Positions 35,161-46,475 of a DNA stretch of 64,000 nucleotides are shown piece after piece. Made by a program: the position numbers and the translations under genes. Each line of letters opens with the position of its first letter. Position 1 is the first letter of the stretch. The notes under the pieces are model-generated. The model saw only the letters and a list, made by a program, of their open reading frames with translations. It had not been told where the DNA came from and did not search any database. Source of the stretch: Pegea sp. RAD2-039 (Eukaryota; Chordata; Thaliacea; Salpida; Salpidae); contig JAQGEQ010000357.1 of NCBI GenBank assembly GCA_034620365.1, forward strand, positions 496,001 through 560,000, given 5' to 3'.

Positions 35161-36922
35161 TTAATCACATTCTTTATCTTCTGTTTTAAAATACCAATCA
35201 CTCAAGCTACTTATAGTATAGGTCTTGTCTCTATTTTCCATCACTTGATTTGAATCAAGTCTATTAATAATTTGACATAATTTACAAAGCTCAGTGACTT
35301 GTCCAAATCCTGGCATTTCACTCACTTCCATTTTCCTCCATTGGAAATATTCACGATAAGCTGCATCATTTTTATCCAAATAAAGTAAATAATCGGCTAA
35401 ATCTTTAATTGTTTTAAAATCATCCACAAATATACAACTTTTAGGAGGAATAACTGCTTCATAGTCGGATTTCTTAGCCCCCCAAACAACAGGTAAGGTG
35501 TTAGATAGAAATCCATTTCTAAAGAGCTTTTCAGTTATATAATCTCGACAATGATAACCATTTTCAAAAGCAAGATAGAACTTATACTTTTTAATAAAGT
35601 CATTTTGTGCTTGTCGGGATACTGGATGACCAGGAAAACATCCTCCTCTTCGATCAAGCTTACCTCCCAGACCTGATGCAATTAATTCTTCTGTTATATT
35701 GAAACGAGTTTTTGATCCTTTAGTAATACCACAATTTGAAACAATCCATAAAGCAAATTCTGTCTTAGATTTCATCAATTCATCAATTCCAACATCATTT
35801 GTATGATTGTATTTCATTTGAAGTTCTTCCAATACATCTGACATCTTTCCATAAGGCCGATAAAGATCAGAATCTTTCCTATAAAAATATTTTTACAAAG
35901 TTTGCTAATTAAGATATATCTATAAAGATTTCAAAACAGGTAGAAAGTAGTTTACTTTTTTGATTAAAAATGAAAAAAAACAACTTTAAATTTAAAGTAT
36001 TAACCTGTAAGTCATAGTGAGATTGAAGAAGTTGTCATATTCTTTTAAATTCATTCCCCGTAACTTAAGAGCTGGTGGTGATTCCATTGAGTAGAAAACA
36101 TAAAGATGCTGTAAGTTCCTATAAAGAAAATATATCTTACTTACTTTTTAGTAATTGTTGATTAGTAAGAAAATTTCAATTTTTACAAGCAAAAAATTAC
36201 TTTTTTTTATTAAAATAGAGTTATTAAACTAATTCTAATATTCAAAATATTAACATTTAATATCAATTACCGTTTTTTCGGCATTCTATCTTTACGTAGT
36301 TCGTTGAAATGGAAAATAACAGCTGATGTTTTATTACTAGTGATCTGTAAATAAAATAAACTCTTCAAAAACGAAAATTAACTTTTTTTCTACTTACTAA
36401 TGATCGATTAGTTGAAACAATACAACTTCCACAGTTTTCATCAATTGATTTTGGAATCATTTTAACACTTCCAAATGGTTTGAACCAATATAAAATGATT
36501 CTTTTCTAGATTAAGAGCTTAATAATATTTTAGTGGATAAAATCTTTGAAAAATGTTTACTTACATTTTTATTTAATGAGGGTTTAGATACCAGTATTTG
36601 ATTGAATGCTGTGGATAAAGTTTTCTTCTTTTCATTCTGTTTAGTAATTTGTGTTGAAAATCTTACAACAGTTTGTACCTCTTGATAATGTTTGTCAAGA
36701 TTTAACATCAGGTTTTACCATTTAAACTTAGCTTACTTCTTTATCCTTTCTTTCATCTAATGTTGTTACGGTTTCTAACGAGTCTTCAACATTTTTTATG
36801 TCTTTTACATCTCCAATAAGATGATAGTTTATTAGTAATGATAAACAAAATAAAACTGTTATTAATACAAACATAAATAAATTCCGTTTAAATTTATATT
36901 CAAAGATATATTTGATGTTCAT
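35161..36922 (-). CDS. Alpha-1,3-fucosyltransferase-like (GT10), gene 2
   Basis: Inverted paralogue of the gene at 32815-34406. Model (minus): 36922-36737, 36678-36565, 36505-36398, 36344-36271, 36118-36005, 35878-35161; 437 aa. It has a signal anchor (LFMFVLITVLFCLSLLINY) and a longer stem, because an additional 114-nt exon (36678-36565) is present. That extra exon's acceptor is purine-rich and less certain. The last three exons and their introns are almost identical to gene 1. Differences cluster in one short block (GSKTRFNITEE here, GARIRLKITEE in gene 1), which creates an N-glycosylation site. The GT10 motif FYLAFENGYHCRDYITEK is unchanged, so both are expected to be active. Confidence 0.87.
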
Positions 36923-39900
36923 TTAAACGATTTTTCTGCTAAAATTCAGCTTAAAGAATATTTTTCCTGTTTAAAAGAGAAAATTTTACTATTTTAAGTA
37001 CTTATTGCTACTCGAAGGTTGTTGAAAATGTTGTACAGTCAAAACAGAAATAAAAAAATATAAATATGCTGCTGGTAACTAAACACTAATATAAGGAATG
37101 TCTTGAAAGTCTAAACAAAGTTGCTTTTGACGCCAAATTTAATCTTGATTTTTATCATTGATAATTTTTTATTTTATGACCGAATTGTTTAGAGGCGGCA
37201 AAAACTACTTAAGTTAATTTTCAACTGTTTGAAATTGAAGCAAAATATAATTTTGTCTTTAGAACCACAAAATCTGTTTGCAAACTTAAACTGATTAAGA
37301 TTAGACGCAACTGTGATAAGACTAACAAGTCCTTTAGAATAAAAAGTAATTCATTTTATCTACATCACCTTTGAACTCATTAATAAATATATAGAAATTT
37401 GATATACTTCAAAATATCTGATGGCTTTTATATTATGTTCAATAAAAGTTATGTAACTTATGGAGCAGCTTCTTTTCCTTTTGAGGAGTTATTCACGGAT
37501 AAACTAAATAAGCCATTCTTCTAATCAAGCTGGGAAATGTGGTTCTTTCTCCGGATAAATAGTTCAATTTCTGAAATAACTGAATGAAGTATTTTATAGA
37601 ACATCACCAGGTCAGCATTAATAATATCAAAACTTGAGATCTAATCTATCAAAATGAGAAGTTTGGGTGAGTTTAGCATGTCCTTAGCAATAAGGTGTTC
37701 TCAGTGCAAATTGTAAAGAAATTCTATCACTAGATCAAGATTAGCTTGATCATACCTCTTAAAACGAGTCTTTGATTATGTCCCATAATATAATAAAAAC
37801 CATCAGCTACAACTGTAAAAAGCTTTGATGGCTTCAGTTTTGTTTCTAAAACAGTATTTTAAAATTCACTGAATGTATATGTTCTGTTTGTTGCAAAAAG
37901 GAAAATTATTCACAAATGGCTTAGTCTTCCCTAAAAAAAGCAAATTTTTCTTCTTTAAAATTTTTAAACAATTTCTTCATCATTTTTTTAACTCTTAAAA
38001 AAGCTGGTCTGTTTGGTCATAGGTTATTTGTTTAATGCATCTTGATTAAATCAGTCCTAACTTTATGACTCACTTTGTAAGATGTTTTAGTAATTTTTGT
38101 TGATTAATTAAACTTAAACACACTAGTTCGTTTATTGTGATCTGAATTGGAAAGTAGAATACATTATAAAGAGTTTTTTATAACAGTTAACTAGAAAAGT
38201 TAGTAATAGTATACAGTTTACTAATAGTAAAATAATTTTAAATAAGTTTTGTTAAGTTCTTTAAACCAAGAAACAAAACTAGTATAAGTATTTATTTAAA
38301 ATAAAAATAAATATTTCTTTATGATGACACAATAGTTGACAATATGAAAACTTATTTTTGTGTTTTGCTGGTCTTTTTTTGTTTTTAATCTAAATAAACT
38401 TGATCATTTTTGTAAACTTTCTTGACATCATAACAACAAATTAAAATTATTTATTGTTATAAATTGCTGATAAAAAACTTTTATAATTAAGCTGGAACAG
38501 TAACTTTGAATACTAGAATTAATTATCATTTATGAAAACAAGCTTTGATATCTTGTTGGAAATAAACATTCATTTCTTACTTTCTTAATAAAAATTGACT
38601 TCTTCGTAAAACTCTTTGATGCCAGCAGACTGGACTTACTCTAAATTATCAAATAGTGAATCAGAAGACAATTTATTCTTTCCTTTACAAAAAAAAAACT
38701 ATATTAAATTTTAGTAAAATTAGTAAGATTCACTTTAAACTTTTGAAACACTTGTTAAGAACTACACAAAAGATATAAAAAACCGCAGACTTTTCTTCTA
38801 TTTCACATATATTTATAGAACTGAGAAACAAGTTTAAAATCTTAAAATGTTACACTAAAAAATTATAAATTCTAACTCACAGAAACTGATAGAACACATC
38901 ATTTGAATTATGTGTTTATAATATTCATTTATTATTAGTAGTTATTCAATAAACACATGGCTGTAAATAGCAAATTATTTTATAGATAATACTTTTTATT
39001 AAAATTTTAAAACAAATTATGAATTAGGCTTAGCAATTGTTTTAATTAAATTATTTTGATACAAGGTAATCGACTAAATTATTTCCAGTTTAATATAGAA
39101 TTTCAAGCTAAAGTATGGTTACTATGTCTAAACTATCCGTTAAAATGTTTCCTAACTCTTTTTTAATTATTAATAAAAAGCTCTAAGGTCAAATTAGGCT
39201 TCACACCTAAAAATATTTGCTTTTTCTTTAATTTAGATAGTAAATAAAAAAACAAAAATTACTTTCAAAATAATTTAAACAAAAAAAAATATGTGCCAGG
39301 GCAGAAATTATGGATCTCTAGCTGTTGCTAATGCAGCACGATCCCACTCTCCACAACACCAAGGTTATGCAGCGGAACAGAAGGACTGATGCAGCTACGC
39401 CCAGCTGGCGTCGCAGAAGTTGCTAACCCACATTGAACACGACGACGAACTACCTACGAGGCTCCAACTCCGGCTTTAAATTCAGAGTTTTGCATCTCCT
39501 AGAAGTGTTACCATTTCATCAGAGTCACAGGGCCCTTCTACCCGTGTCTTTTATATAGACTTTTCCTTGTCACTAATATGTTTTCACCTGGGATCGAACC
39601 CCGAACTCCCCTGCTTGGTAGGCAGATATGGTAACCATTTCGCCACACAGATGAACAAATTGGACAAGTGGTATAGATAAAACTGTTTATTAAATATACT
39701 TATATAAATACTCAAATAATTGCTTCAGAGAAACTTCACTTAACAAATTCTAACTTTTTTTTTAAATCACTACCAGACTGAAATTATTGAACCCTTTTGG
39801 AAGAGAACATACTATATAACAAATAATAATGTAATTTGTTTAAATAATAATTACTATATCAAATACTTTTGAATTACTTTATAGTTAGGGTTAATACTTT

Positions 39901-41050
39901 TGATATACTGCTTTAGTTGTCATTACATCTTAATTAACCAAGAATATTCTATTAAAATGGAAAAACTTTCAGGTTTGTTATTGACAGTTCAAGCCAAATT
40001 TGTTCCATCAAAAGTTATCTTATTTATATGGCTTCTGTGAGACTATTGGAAAACGTTAATAAAAAAAAATTAATTCCATTATAATAAGATTCACCAATTT
40101 AACTAATTAGCCATTTAAAAATCTTATTTGGGATAAATAACCTCATTATTATTCAATTACCAATGTGAAAAAAACTGTTTAAATATTTTATTCTATAAAA
40201 GAATTCTATTATAAGATTTTGTTATCAAATAAATTATTATTTGTTATATTATATACAAATAAAGCTGTATTTCATTTTCAGTCAAATTAGAAAAGCGACA
40301 ATTTCTTTTGCTTTCAAGCTCCTTGAAAATGCTTTGTTTGCAGATTTTGTTCACTTTCATAGCTTGAACTTTGATTAATATTTATTGAATTTTTGAATTA
40401 CTTCAAATATTATAAAAAAAACTTTGTTTTTTATAAGATCTATTGTTTACGTTTTAGAAAATTTTTTTCCTCATATTAAGGTTATTTTATAATAAAAATT
40501 ATAATTTGTATTATAACTGGTTGTAAAACTGAAAATAATTTAAAAAAATTAGTTTAATTTTATGGAAAATATTTTATTCTTCAAATTTCAAAAGTTTACT
40601 AGAAAAATTTCAAAATCCATTTTAATTTATGTGAAATCAGAAAAAGCTATAATAATTAAAACAATTGTTGATATAAATTACTTTAAAGTTGCAAAATTCT
40701 TGTTAGTAACTTTACTAATTATTTGCTGAAAGATTCTTTTTTATTTGAATAATTTTCTTCTGATTTTATTACTTTTATTCTATGTTTAAATTTTTTATAT
40801 TTTAATCAATTTTTTTTTGGCTATGATAAAAGAATTAATTTTTTATGCAATAAATGATCTTATACTGATCTAACATTTACTAGATAAAGTTAATTAGCTT
40901 ATTGATATTTTTCAACATAGCTTATTTATAAATATATAAATTATTTTATTAATCAAAATTTATTATGAAATTTTTTAGATTCTAAATTGACTCAGCTAAT
41001 ATTTTCAAATTTTACAGTTCATCTTTATTGGAAATTAAAATATTATAGTT
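36923..41050. other. AT-rich intergenic region with one SINE
   Basis: Only the SINE copy at 39293-39653 is recognisable. The rest shows no coding pattern or repeat that I can support. Confidence 0.55.
39293..39653 (-). mobile_element. tRNA-derived SINE, copy B
   Basis: The minus strand starts with a tRNA-like head: A box TGGCGAAATGG, anticodon arm CTGC-CTACCAA-GCAG and B box GGTTCGATCCC. A body follows that matches copy A at 3979-4215. Beyond the shared part it runs on through GCTGCATCAGTCCTTCTG and a block ending near TTTCTGCCCTGGCACAT, which copy A lacks. It is probably the more complete copy at its 3' end. Confidence 0.78.
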
Positions 41051-41506
41051 ATGAATACTAAAGTTTATTTTCTAGTTCTTTCTACCTTTCTTCTTTCAAT
41101 CAATGCAATGAAAGTTCAATTTAAGGACTGTGGATCACAAGTTGGAGTAATTAACTCAGTATCAGTGGAACCCTGTTTTTCACAACCTTGTCAACTACAT
41201 AGAGGGCAGAATTATTCCATCATTGTTGATTTTACAAGTTCTGAAACAGCTTCTGTTCTTCATGCTGAAGTTTATGCTAAAGTAATGGGTATTAAAGTCA
41301 GATTTCCACTCCCTAACTCAAATGGATGTGTCAATAGTAATTTATCTTGCCCAATTAAATCAGGTGAAAGTTATATATATAAATCTACTCTTCCTATTTC
41401 TTCTATGTATCCATCTGTTGGTGCTCTTGTTGAATGGAGTCTTTATGACCATGTAAATGGTGGCAACAAGTTGTTTTGTATGATGGTATTTATTAAAGTT
41501 GGTTAA
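41051..41506 (+). CDS. NPC2: NPC2-like ML-domain secreted protein
   Basis: A 151-aa single-exon secreted lipid-binding protein. The signal peptide is clear (VYFLVLSTFLLSINA). The mature part starts MKVQFKDCGSQVGVINSVSV, followed by CFSQPCQLHRGQNYSIIVDF, the typical NPC2 pattern. Cysteines fit the family's three disulfides (about residues 27, 42, 47, 93, 99 and 143). NPC2 carries cholesterol or other sterols and lipids out of late endosomes; invertebrates often have several diverged copies with roles in lipid sensing or immunity. Exact ligand unknown. It has no intron, and neighbours are unrelated. Confidence 0.88.
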   Translation: MNTKVYFLVLSTFLLSINAMKVQFKDCGSQVGVINSVSVEPCFSQPCQLHRGQNYSIIVDFTSSETASVLHAEVYAKVMGIKVRFPLPNSNGCVNSNLSCPIKSGESYIYKSTLPISSMYPSVGALVEWSLYDHVNGGNKLFCMMVFIKVG

Positions 41507-43172
41507 TAGTTGTCTGTTTTTTTCTTCTTGTTGACTTCTTTCTGTAACTTTTATGTTTTTAAATATTTAAATCATATTAATATATTTTATTGTGTTTAAT
41601 ATACACTTTATCTTCATTACACTCAAACGATGGTGCAATAATTGATTTTGTTTAATGAGTTTTCTTGAATTATTCTTAATATTTTTCATAATCTTAAAAT
41701 AAAGATTTAATTCTTATCTAATAGATTATTATCATTTTTTTATTGTAATACATTTTAAAAGAGAGTTTTCTAATTACCATTTAAAAACTTAATAATAAAG
41801 TTTCTACTAATGATGTAATAGAGTGATATTTATAATATTTATTATGTGTTTATTATGTTTAAATTATATATTGTAACACTTGAAATAAATATTTAGAATA
41901 AACGAAATATAACAGTAAACCAAAATTAGTTTTCTAGGGCATGAAAGTGAAGTTTGTAATATCCTATATTATTTTAAAGTTTTATTTTCTCTTTAAGTTT
42001 TGCCATTGAATTTAGAAGTTATTGGCAGATTTTCATATTTGAATACCGTCTTTTCTTGACTGATATATTTGGAATACTTTTTTGAATTTTTTAATACTTC
42101 TAAGATGTAGTAATTTTAGCTGTTGTTTAATTGAAAACTAAAATCTATCTTTTCGATTTAATTTTTATCGAAATATGTTGTCAATTTCAAAATTAATCTA
42201 AATATTTTGTAACTGTTAGTTATAGCAACATAGATATTAAACTGATGACTGCCCATAAGTACAATACAACTTGATCAGCAATTTAAATAATAACAGAATA
42301 AAATTTATCAAAAACTACTGTGGTAGATTTACTGTTTTATAACTAGTGATCAAACTTTAAGTAATAACAGATAAGCATTAAAGAACAAAATTAAAATACT
42401 CATGAAACCAAGGAAAAATTATTCGGTTCGCTTGTAGTTTAGGATAGTTGAAAAGTTTTAGCAAAAAACATCATAAAAACTATAAAGATGATAGCAATAA
42501 ATCAGTTTTTATTTACTATTCATCATAGTTAAATTTTATAACTCAACTAGCTTTCTATCTTAATTCTATTTGAATCATTAAAGGTCTTGATGATAAAAAA
42601 CCTAAATTTCTTCTCTAACTCATTATATTAAACAAGATATTTTTTAGTATGGAAAACCAAGACAACTCAGTAATTAAATTCATTAAAATTTTTTAAGAAT
42701 TCAGCAGAACAACCATTAAATTAAAACATGTTTGAAGTTTTGTTAATGATTCATCTACTCTTTATGATGATGATAAAAAGTAAAAAAATATTCTAGTTAA
42801 AATCTTATGTAAATAATTAGTGCCCGAAAATTAGGTCAAGTTATCTCAAAACAAAGTTGTTTATCAGAACTTGACTTCATAAGATTAAAGATTTAGTTAT
42901 TTCTTTAAAACATTTCTTGCTAAGTTATATTAGCTAAATAAGAATTACTTTTATGAGCCTCATAATTACTAGTTTCTAGTTTTTTTATTTTTCGGTTTAT
43001 GAGACTAAACCAAAATAGATTATAGTGTTGCTTTTGTCAGTTGTTTAAACTTATCTATTTATGAACAATCATTTAGTTGGAGCATAGACTTTAAACGATA
43101 CTTTCTACTAATTAATATAATTATTTGAAGTCAATTATTTTCAGTATCAACGTAAGCTGAAAATATTACAAA
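41507..43172. other. Intergenic, nothing recognised
   Basis: AT-rich sequence between NPC2 and FABP without ORF, repeat copy or RNA gene that I can support. The FABP promoter must lie at its right end; no clear core element is visible beyond general AT richness. Confidence 0.5.
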
Positions 43173-44193
43173 ATGCTCGATTTTCTGGGTGAATGGAAAC
43201 GTTTCAAAGTTGAGAACGAGAAAGAAATGTTTAAGCTTATGGGTTTGTAAACCTTTTTTTTTAATTAAAAGTGAAAATAGATATTGTAAAAATTCATTCA
43301 AAGTTCTTCTTCCTTATACTATTTAAATGAATTTGCTATTTTTATAAGATAAATCGGTTGAGTATGAGAAACTAAAAGATCTTGAAGTGACTATAATCAT
43401 TAATCAAAAAAATGAGACGACTTTTGAAGAAGTTTATAAGAAAGGAAATTTAAACTTAAAGCATATTATTCATCTTACTGGTAAAACTAAGATTTATCTT
43501 GAAGATGGAACTAATATAAAAGTGAGATACTCAGTTAACTTTATTTGTACTTATTATCATTATCATAAGTATTTTCTTAAATAAATTTCATATTGCCACG
43601 AAATTACATAATACTTATTTTAACTATAGTGGTTATAGTTTTTGGTGGGTCTGATTTTCCACAATAAATATGTTAAACTGTATTACTTTAATTTTTATCT
43701 CGATGGAGAAATGTTTGCTATAAGAGCTATATGATTGTTATTTGTAGCCATAAGTTTATCCGTAAAATAAAATAGAGATGAGGATAAAAAAATTATTTTC
43801 ATCTTAATGCACAATAAGAACAACCTATGAATGTATTTTTTATTAATTTAACAGCTCTTATAACAAACATAGTGAACTAGATAGGATTAATTTAACCATT
43901 TCTTAATTCCTAAAATAAATTCATATTTACTGTTTATGAATATCATTTTATAGAAATTAAATCTTCATCTGATTAGGTGAGTCCTACCATCAGGGAAGAT
44001 AAAATAATTCACGAGTTTGACCACAACGGAATTCACCGAATCCACACAAGAGTTCGAAGTGGAAATATTATGATACAGGTGATTATGTTTTGAATTTCAG
44101 CCTAAACTAATTTGCAGAAACTTGAAATAGACAGATGATTATAACCATGGAGAAGTGTCGGTCAAGCACTACTTTATGAAAAGTACTTCTTAG
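43173..44193 (+). CDS. Fatty-acid-binding protein (FABP/lipocalin family), 4 exons
   Basis: A small cytosolic carrier of fatty acids or other hydrophobic ligands. Model: 43173-43242, 43349-43521, 43977-44078, 44131-44193; 135 aa. Exon lengths 70, 173, 102 and 63 nt, with intron phases 1, 0 and 0, reproduce the canonical FABP structure (second exon 173 nt and third 102 nt in many animals). The start MLDFLGEWKRFKVENEKEMF matches the first beta strand and helix. Later strands alternate hydrophobic and polar residues (LEVTIIINQKNETTFEEV). The last exon (YNHGEVSVKHYFMKSTS) fits the final two strands. The third-exon segment HRIHTRVRSGNIMIQ is unusually basic. Subfamily and ligand are not determined. 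Confidence 0.82.
43690..43775 (+). repeat. Retroelement-like 3' tail (copy 2), in FABP intron 2
   Basis: Plus-strand block TTTGCTATAAGAGCTATATG, then ATTTGTAGCCATAAG, then an AAAATAAAAT tail. It matches the minus-strand copies at 2988-3045 and 46410-46475. A short inverted partial copy follows at about 43850-43872. Confidence 0.5.
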
Positions 44194-44891
44194 ATGACTT
44201 TCTTTGCTAAATCAAGCAAGAAAGGATTGTTATCAATTTTAATTTTGTTTGTCAATTAAATCAGATTTTTATGGTTGGTTTTGTTGATTTATGATTTGAA
44301 AGCATTTTGATCTTTTAATTATTATATGTTTTGTAATACTAAATTATCTTGAAAATATTTTTAATGTAATAAAATTGGTTTATATGATCAATATTTTGAG
44401 GGTGTATTATTTTGGTATTTATTAGTAGTTGTTAGAGATGTAAAATTGAAGTTCATAATTTGTTTTTGATTCAAAATCACTTTTTCTGCTGAAAGTTAGA
44501 AAACTAAAAAGTATCTATTCGTAATATTTCCAAAAGTTCAAGATATCCGTCAAAATGACTCAAAAGCTCAGATAACTTAAAAATTAGTTAGTTTTCAAGT
44601 TTCTTCAACTTTTCAGATAAAAATGGACTTTTAGATTTAAGCTAATAACTCTTAAAAGGAATTTTGAATCTGATATTAGCTTTACTCAAAACTGAAATAG
44701 TTTATAAGTTAGTGACAGAAACTGTTTTAATTAATTCTTTTAGAGTGAGCCATTCAAAAGATCAAATTGAATACAACTCAAAAAGTTTTTATTTAGATTC
44801 TATTTAAATTGTGAAAAACTGAAATTAGCAACTTTAAATTTAATCAGATATAACTCGTTTTGGTACAGAAAATTTAAAGATTGAATGAGAT
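44194..44891. other. Spacer between convergent FABP and COX6A
   Basis: No gene or repeat recognised. It holds the 3' UTRs of both convergent genes. Confidence 0.6.
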
Positions 44892-46128
44892 TTAGTCAAG
44901 ATCTTCCTCATAACCAACCCCAGGAACATAGTTCCATTTAGGGTTGTGGAAAAGTGAATGGTTTCCATCGCCCCAAGGGAATTTCTATGAAAAAAAGGAA
45001 CATTTAAAACTGACTATAAAAAGAATTTACAGAAACATTTAATAATCCAAGATTCATTGTAAGAATAAAAAATCAGGTCGTAATATAACTTCAGATATAA
45101 ACTTACCTTATTTCGAATATTCAAATAAGGGTATTCAACATATTCAGAACGATGCTCCATATGATGCAACTCGTTAGTAATACCATAATATCCGCAGACA
45201 ACTATAGCGACAGGACACACATAATATACAATCTGCTGCCATCTCTCTACAAGCAACAAATTACAGTTAAATGTAAACCTTAGGATAATATAGTTGAGTT
45301 TATAAATCTACTTTTAACAGCCCATTCTTAGGATTGTGTTTTTACTAAATAGTATCTAAGTAAACGATGAATAATTAAAGCTAGCTAAAATATAATATCT
45401 GCTTGATTATAAATCACTTCATGATAAAATTTGGCAAATTAATAGATTAAAAAATACTAAAGACTTTTTATATGCTGAAATGCCATGTGTTACATCTTTT
45501 GCTTTCTATATTTCTAACTTAATATATATTATTTGTGAAAATGTGTGTTAGCAAGAGGTGCTCTCTTCAGGCACCCTCCTTTGCATTTATTGAAATAAAT
45601 AATTTAAAGCCTAAATACATTTTATATAGGGCTTTCAAAGGCACTTAAAGATTTTTTTATTGAACTTACATTCATAAATAATTTCTTACTTCTATAATTG
45701 AAGTATAAAAGTTTAAAAACATAAAATTATAATATAAAAAAAGCATTACTAAAGGTAAGATACATGTAACTAAAATAAATAACTCATAGCTGCTTCAAAA
45801 AAAGATTTCGTTGTATTAATAAAAAGATTATATTTACATTTTCGAATTTTAAATAATAAATTAAGATAATTCCCAGAACAACATAAATATAACAGAAAAC
45901 CTAATTAGAAAACCATAACAAAATTGAAGTTTTTCTAAAGCAATTACAATATAAAAAAATATCAAAAACGTTGTTACCAATTTAGAACTTATTTAAACAA
46001 TTGTATAGTTGAGAAAAGAACTTACTAAAAGCTTCATTAAACTCTTTGGCATCAGAGGAATGAGCCAGGCGTCGGCCAGTCGGGTTAACCAGCTTGGTCA
46101 AAATTCTTCGACTAAATAATGATGCCAT
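44892..46128 (-). CDS. COX6A: Cytochrome c oxidase subunit 6A (COX6A)
   Basis: A single-pass inner-membrane subunit of complex IV encoded in the nucleus. Model (minus): 46128-46026, 45246-45107, 44984-44892; 111 aa, the usual length. Exon 1 gives a basic mitochondrial presequence ([20 protein letters not shown]). Exon 2 carries the transmembrane helix ([19 protein letters not shown]) and [20 protein letters not shown]. Exon 3 starts [18 protein letters not shown] and ends with GYEEDLD, as is typical for the C-terminus. Intron 1 contains a LINE 3' end (45478-45603) in the opposite orientation to the gene. Confidence 0.93.
45478..45603 (+). mobile_element. LINE 3' end (copy 3) in COX6A intron 1
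   Basis: Only the 3' UTR is left: AATGCCATGTGTTACAT, then GTGTGTTAGCAAGAGGTGCT, then GGCACCCTCCTTTGCATTTA, then AATAAATAA. It matches the ends of the copies at 6500-6945 and 48478-48995. Confidence 0.85.
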
Positions 46129-46409
46129 TATAAATCTGAAATAAGATAAAAGTTGAAAAAAGATAATTTATTAGGATTATGAAACAAATAATGACATAGA
46201 TATTTATTTCATTACTTTAAAAGGTTTAGAAGATTGAACATACTTTATAAAATATCTAAGATTATGATTACAATTTTGAGAAAATTTTATAATAAAATAC
46301 ATTATAACAAACTATAACTAATTTAAGGAATAAAAAAAATCTTTCCAAGTTTACAACATAAATTTTAAGAAAATAGTTATTGTATGGAATTTATTTTATA
46401 ATAAATTAT

Positions 46410-46475
46410 CTATTTATTTTATTCAGAGCATGGCTACAGATGATAAATTATACAGCTCTTACAGAAAACACAAGA
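46410..46475 (-). repeat. Retroelement-like 3' tail (copy 3)
   Basis: Plus strand reads ATTTATTTTATTCAGAGCATGG, then CTACAGATGATAAATTATAC, then AGCTCTTACAG, which is the complement of the tail seen at 43690-43775 and the same strand as 2988-3045. Confidence 0.5.
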
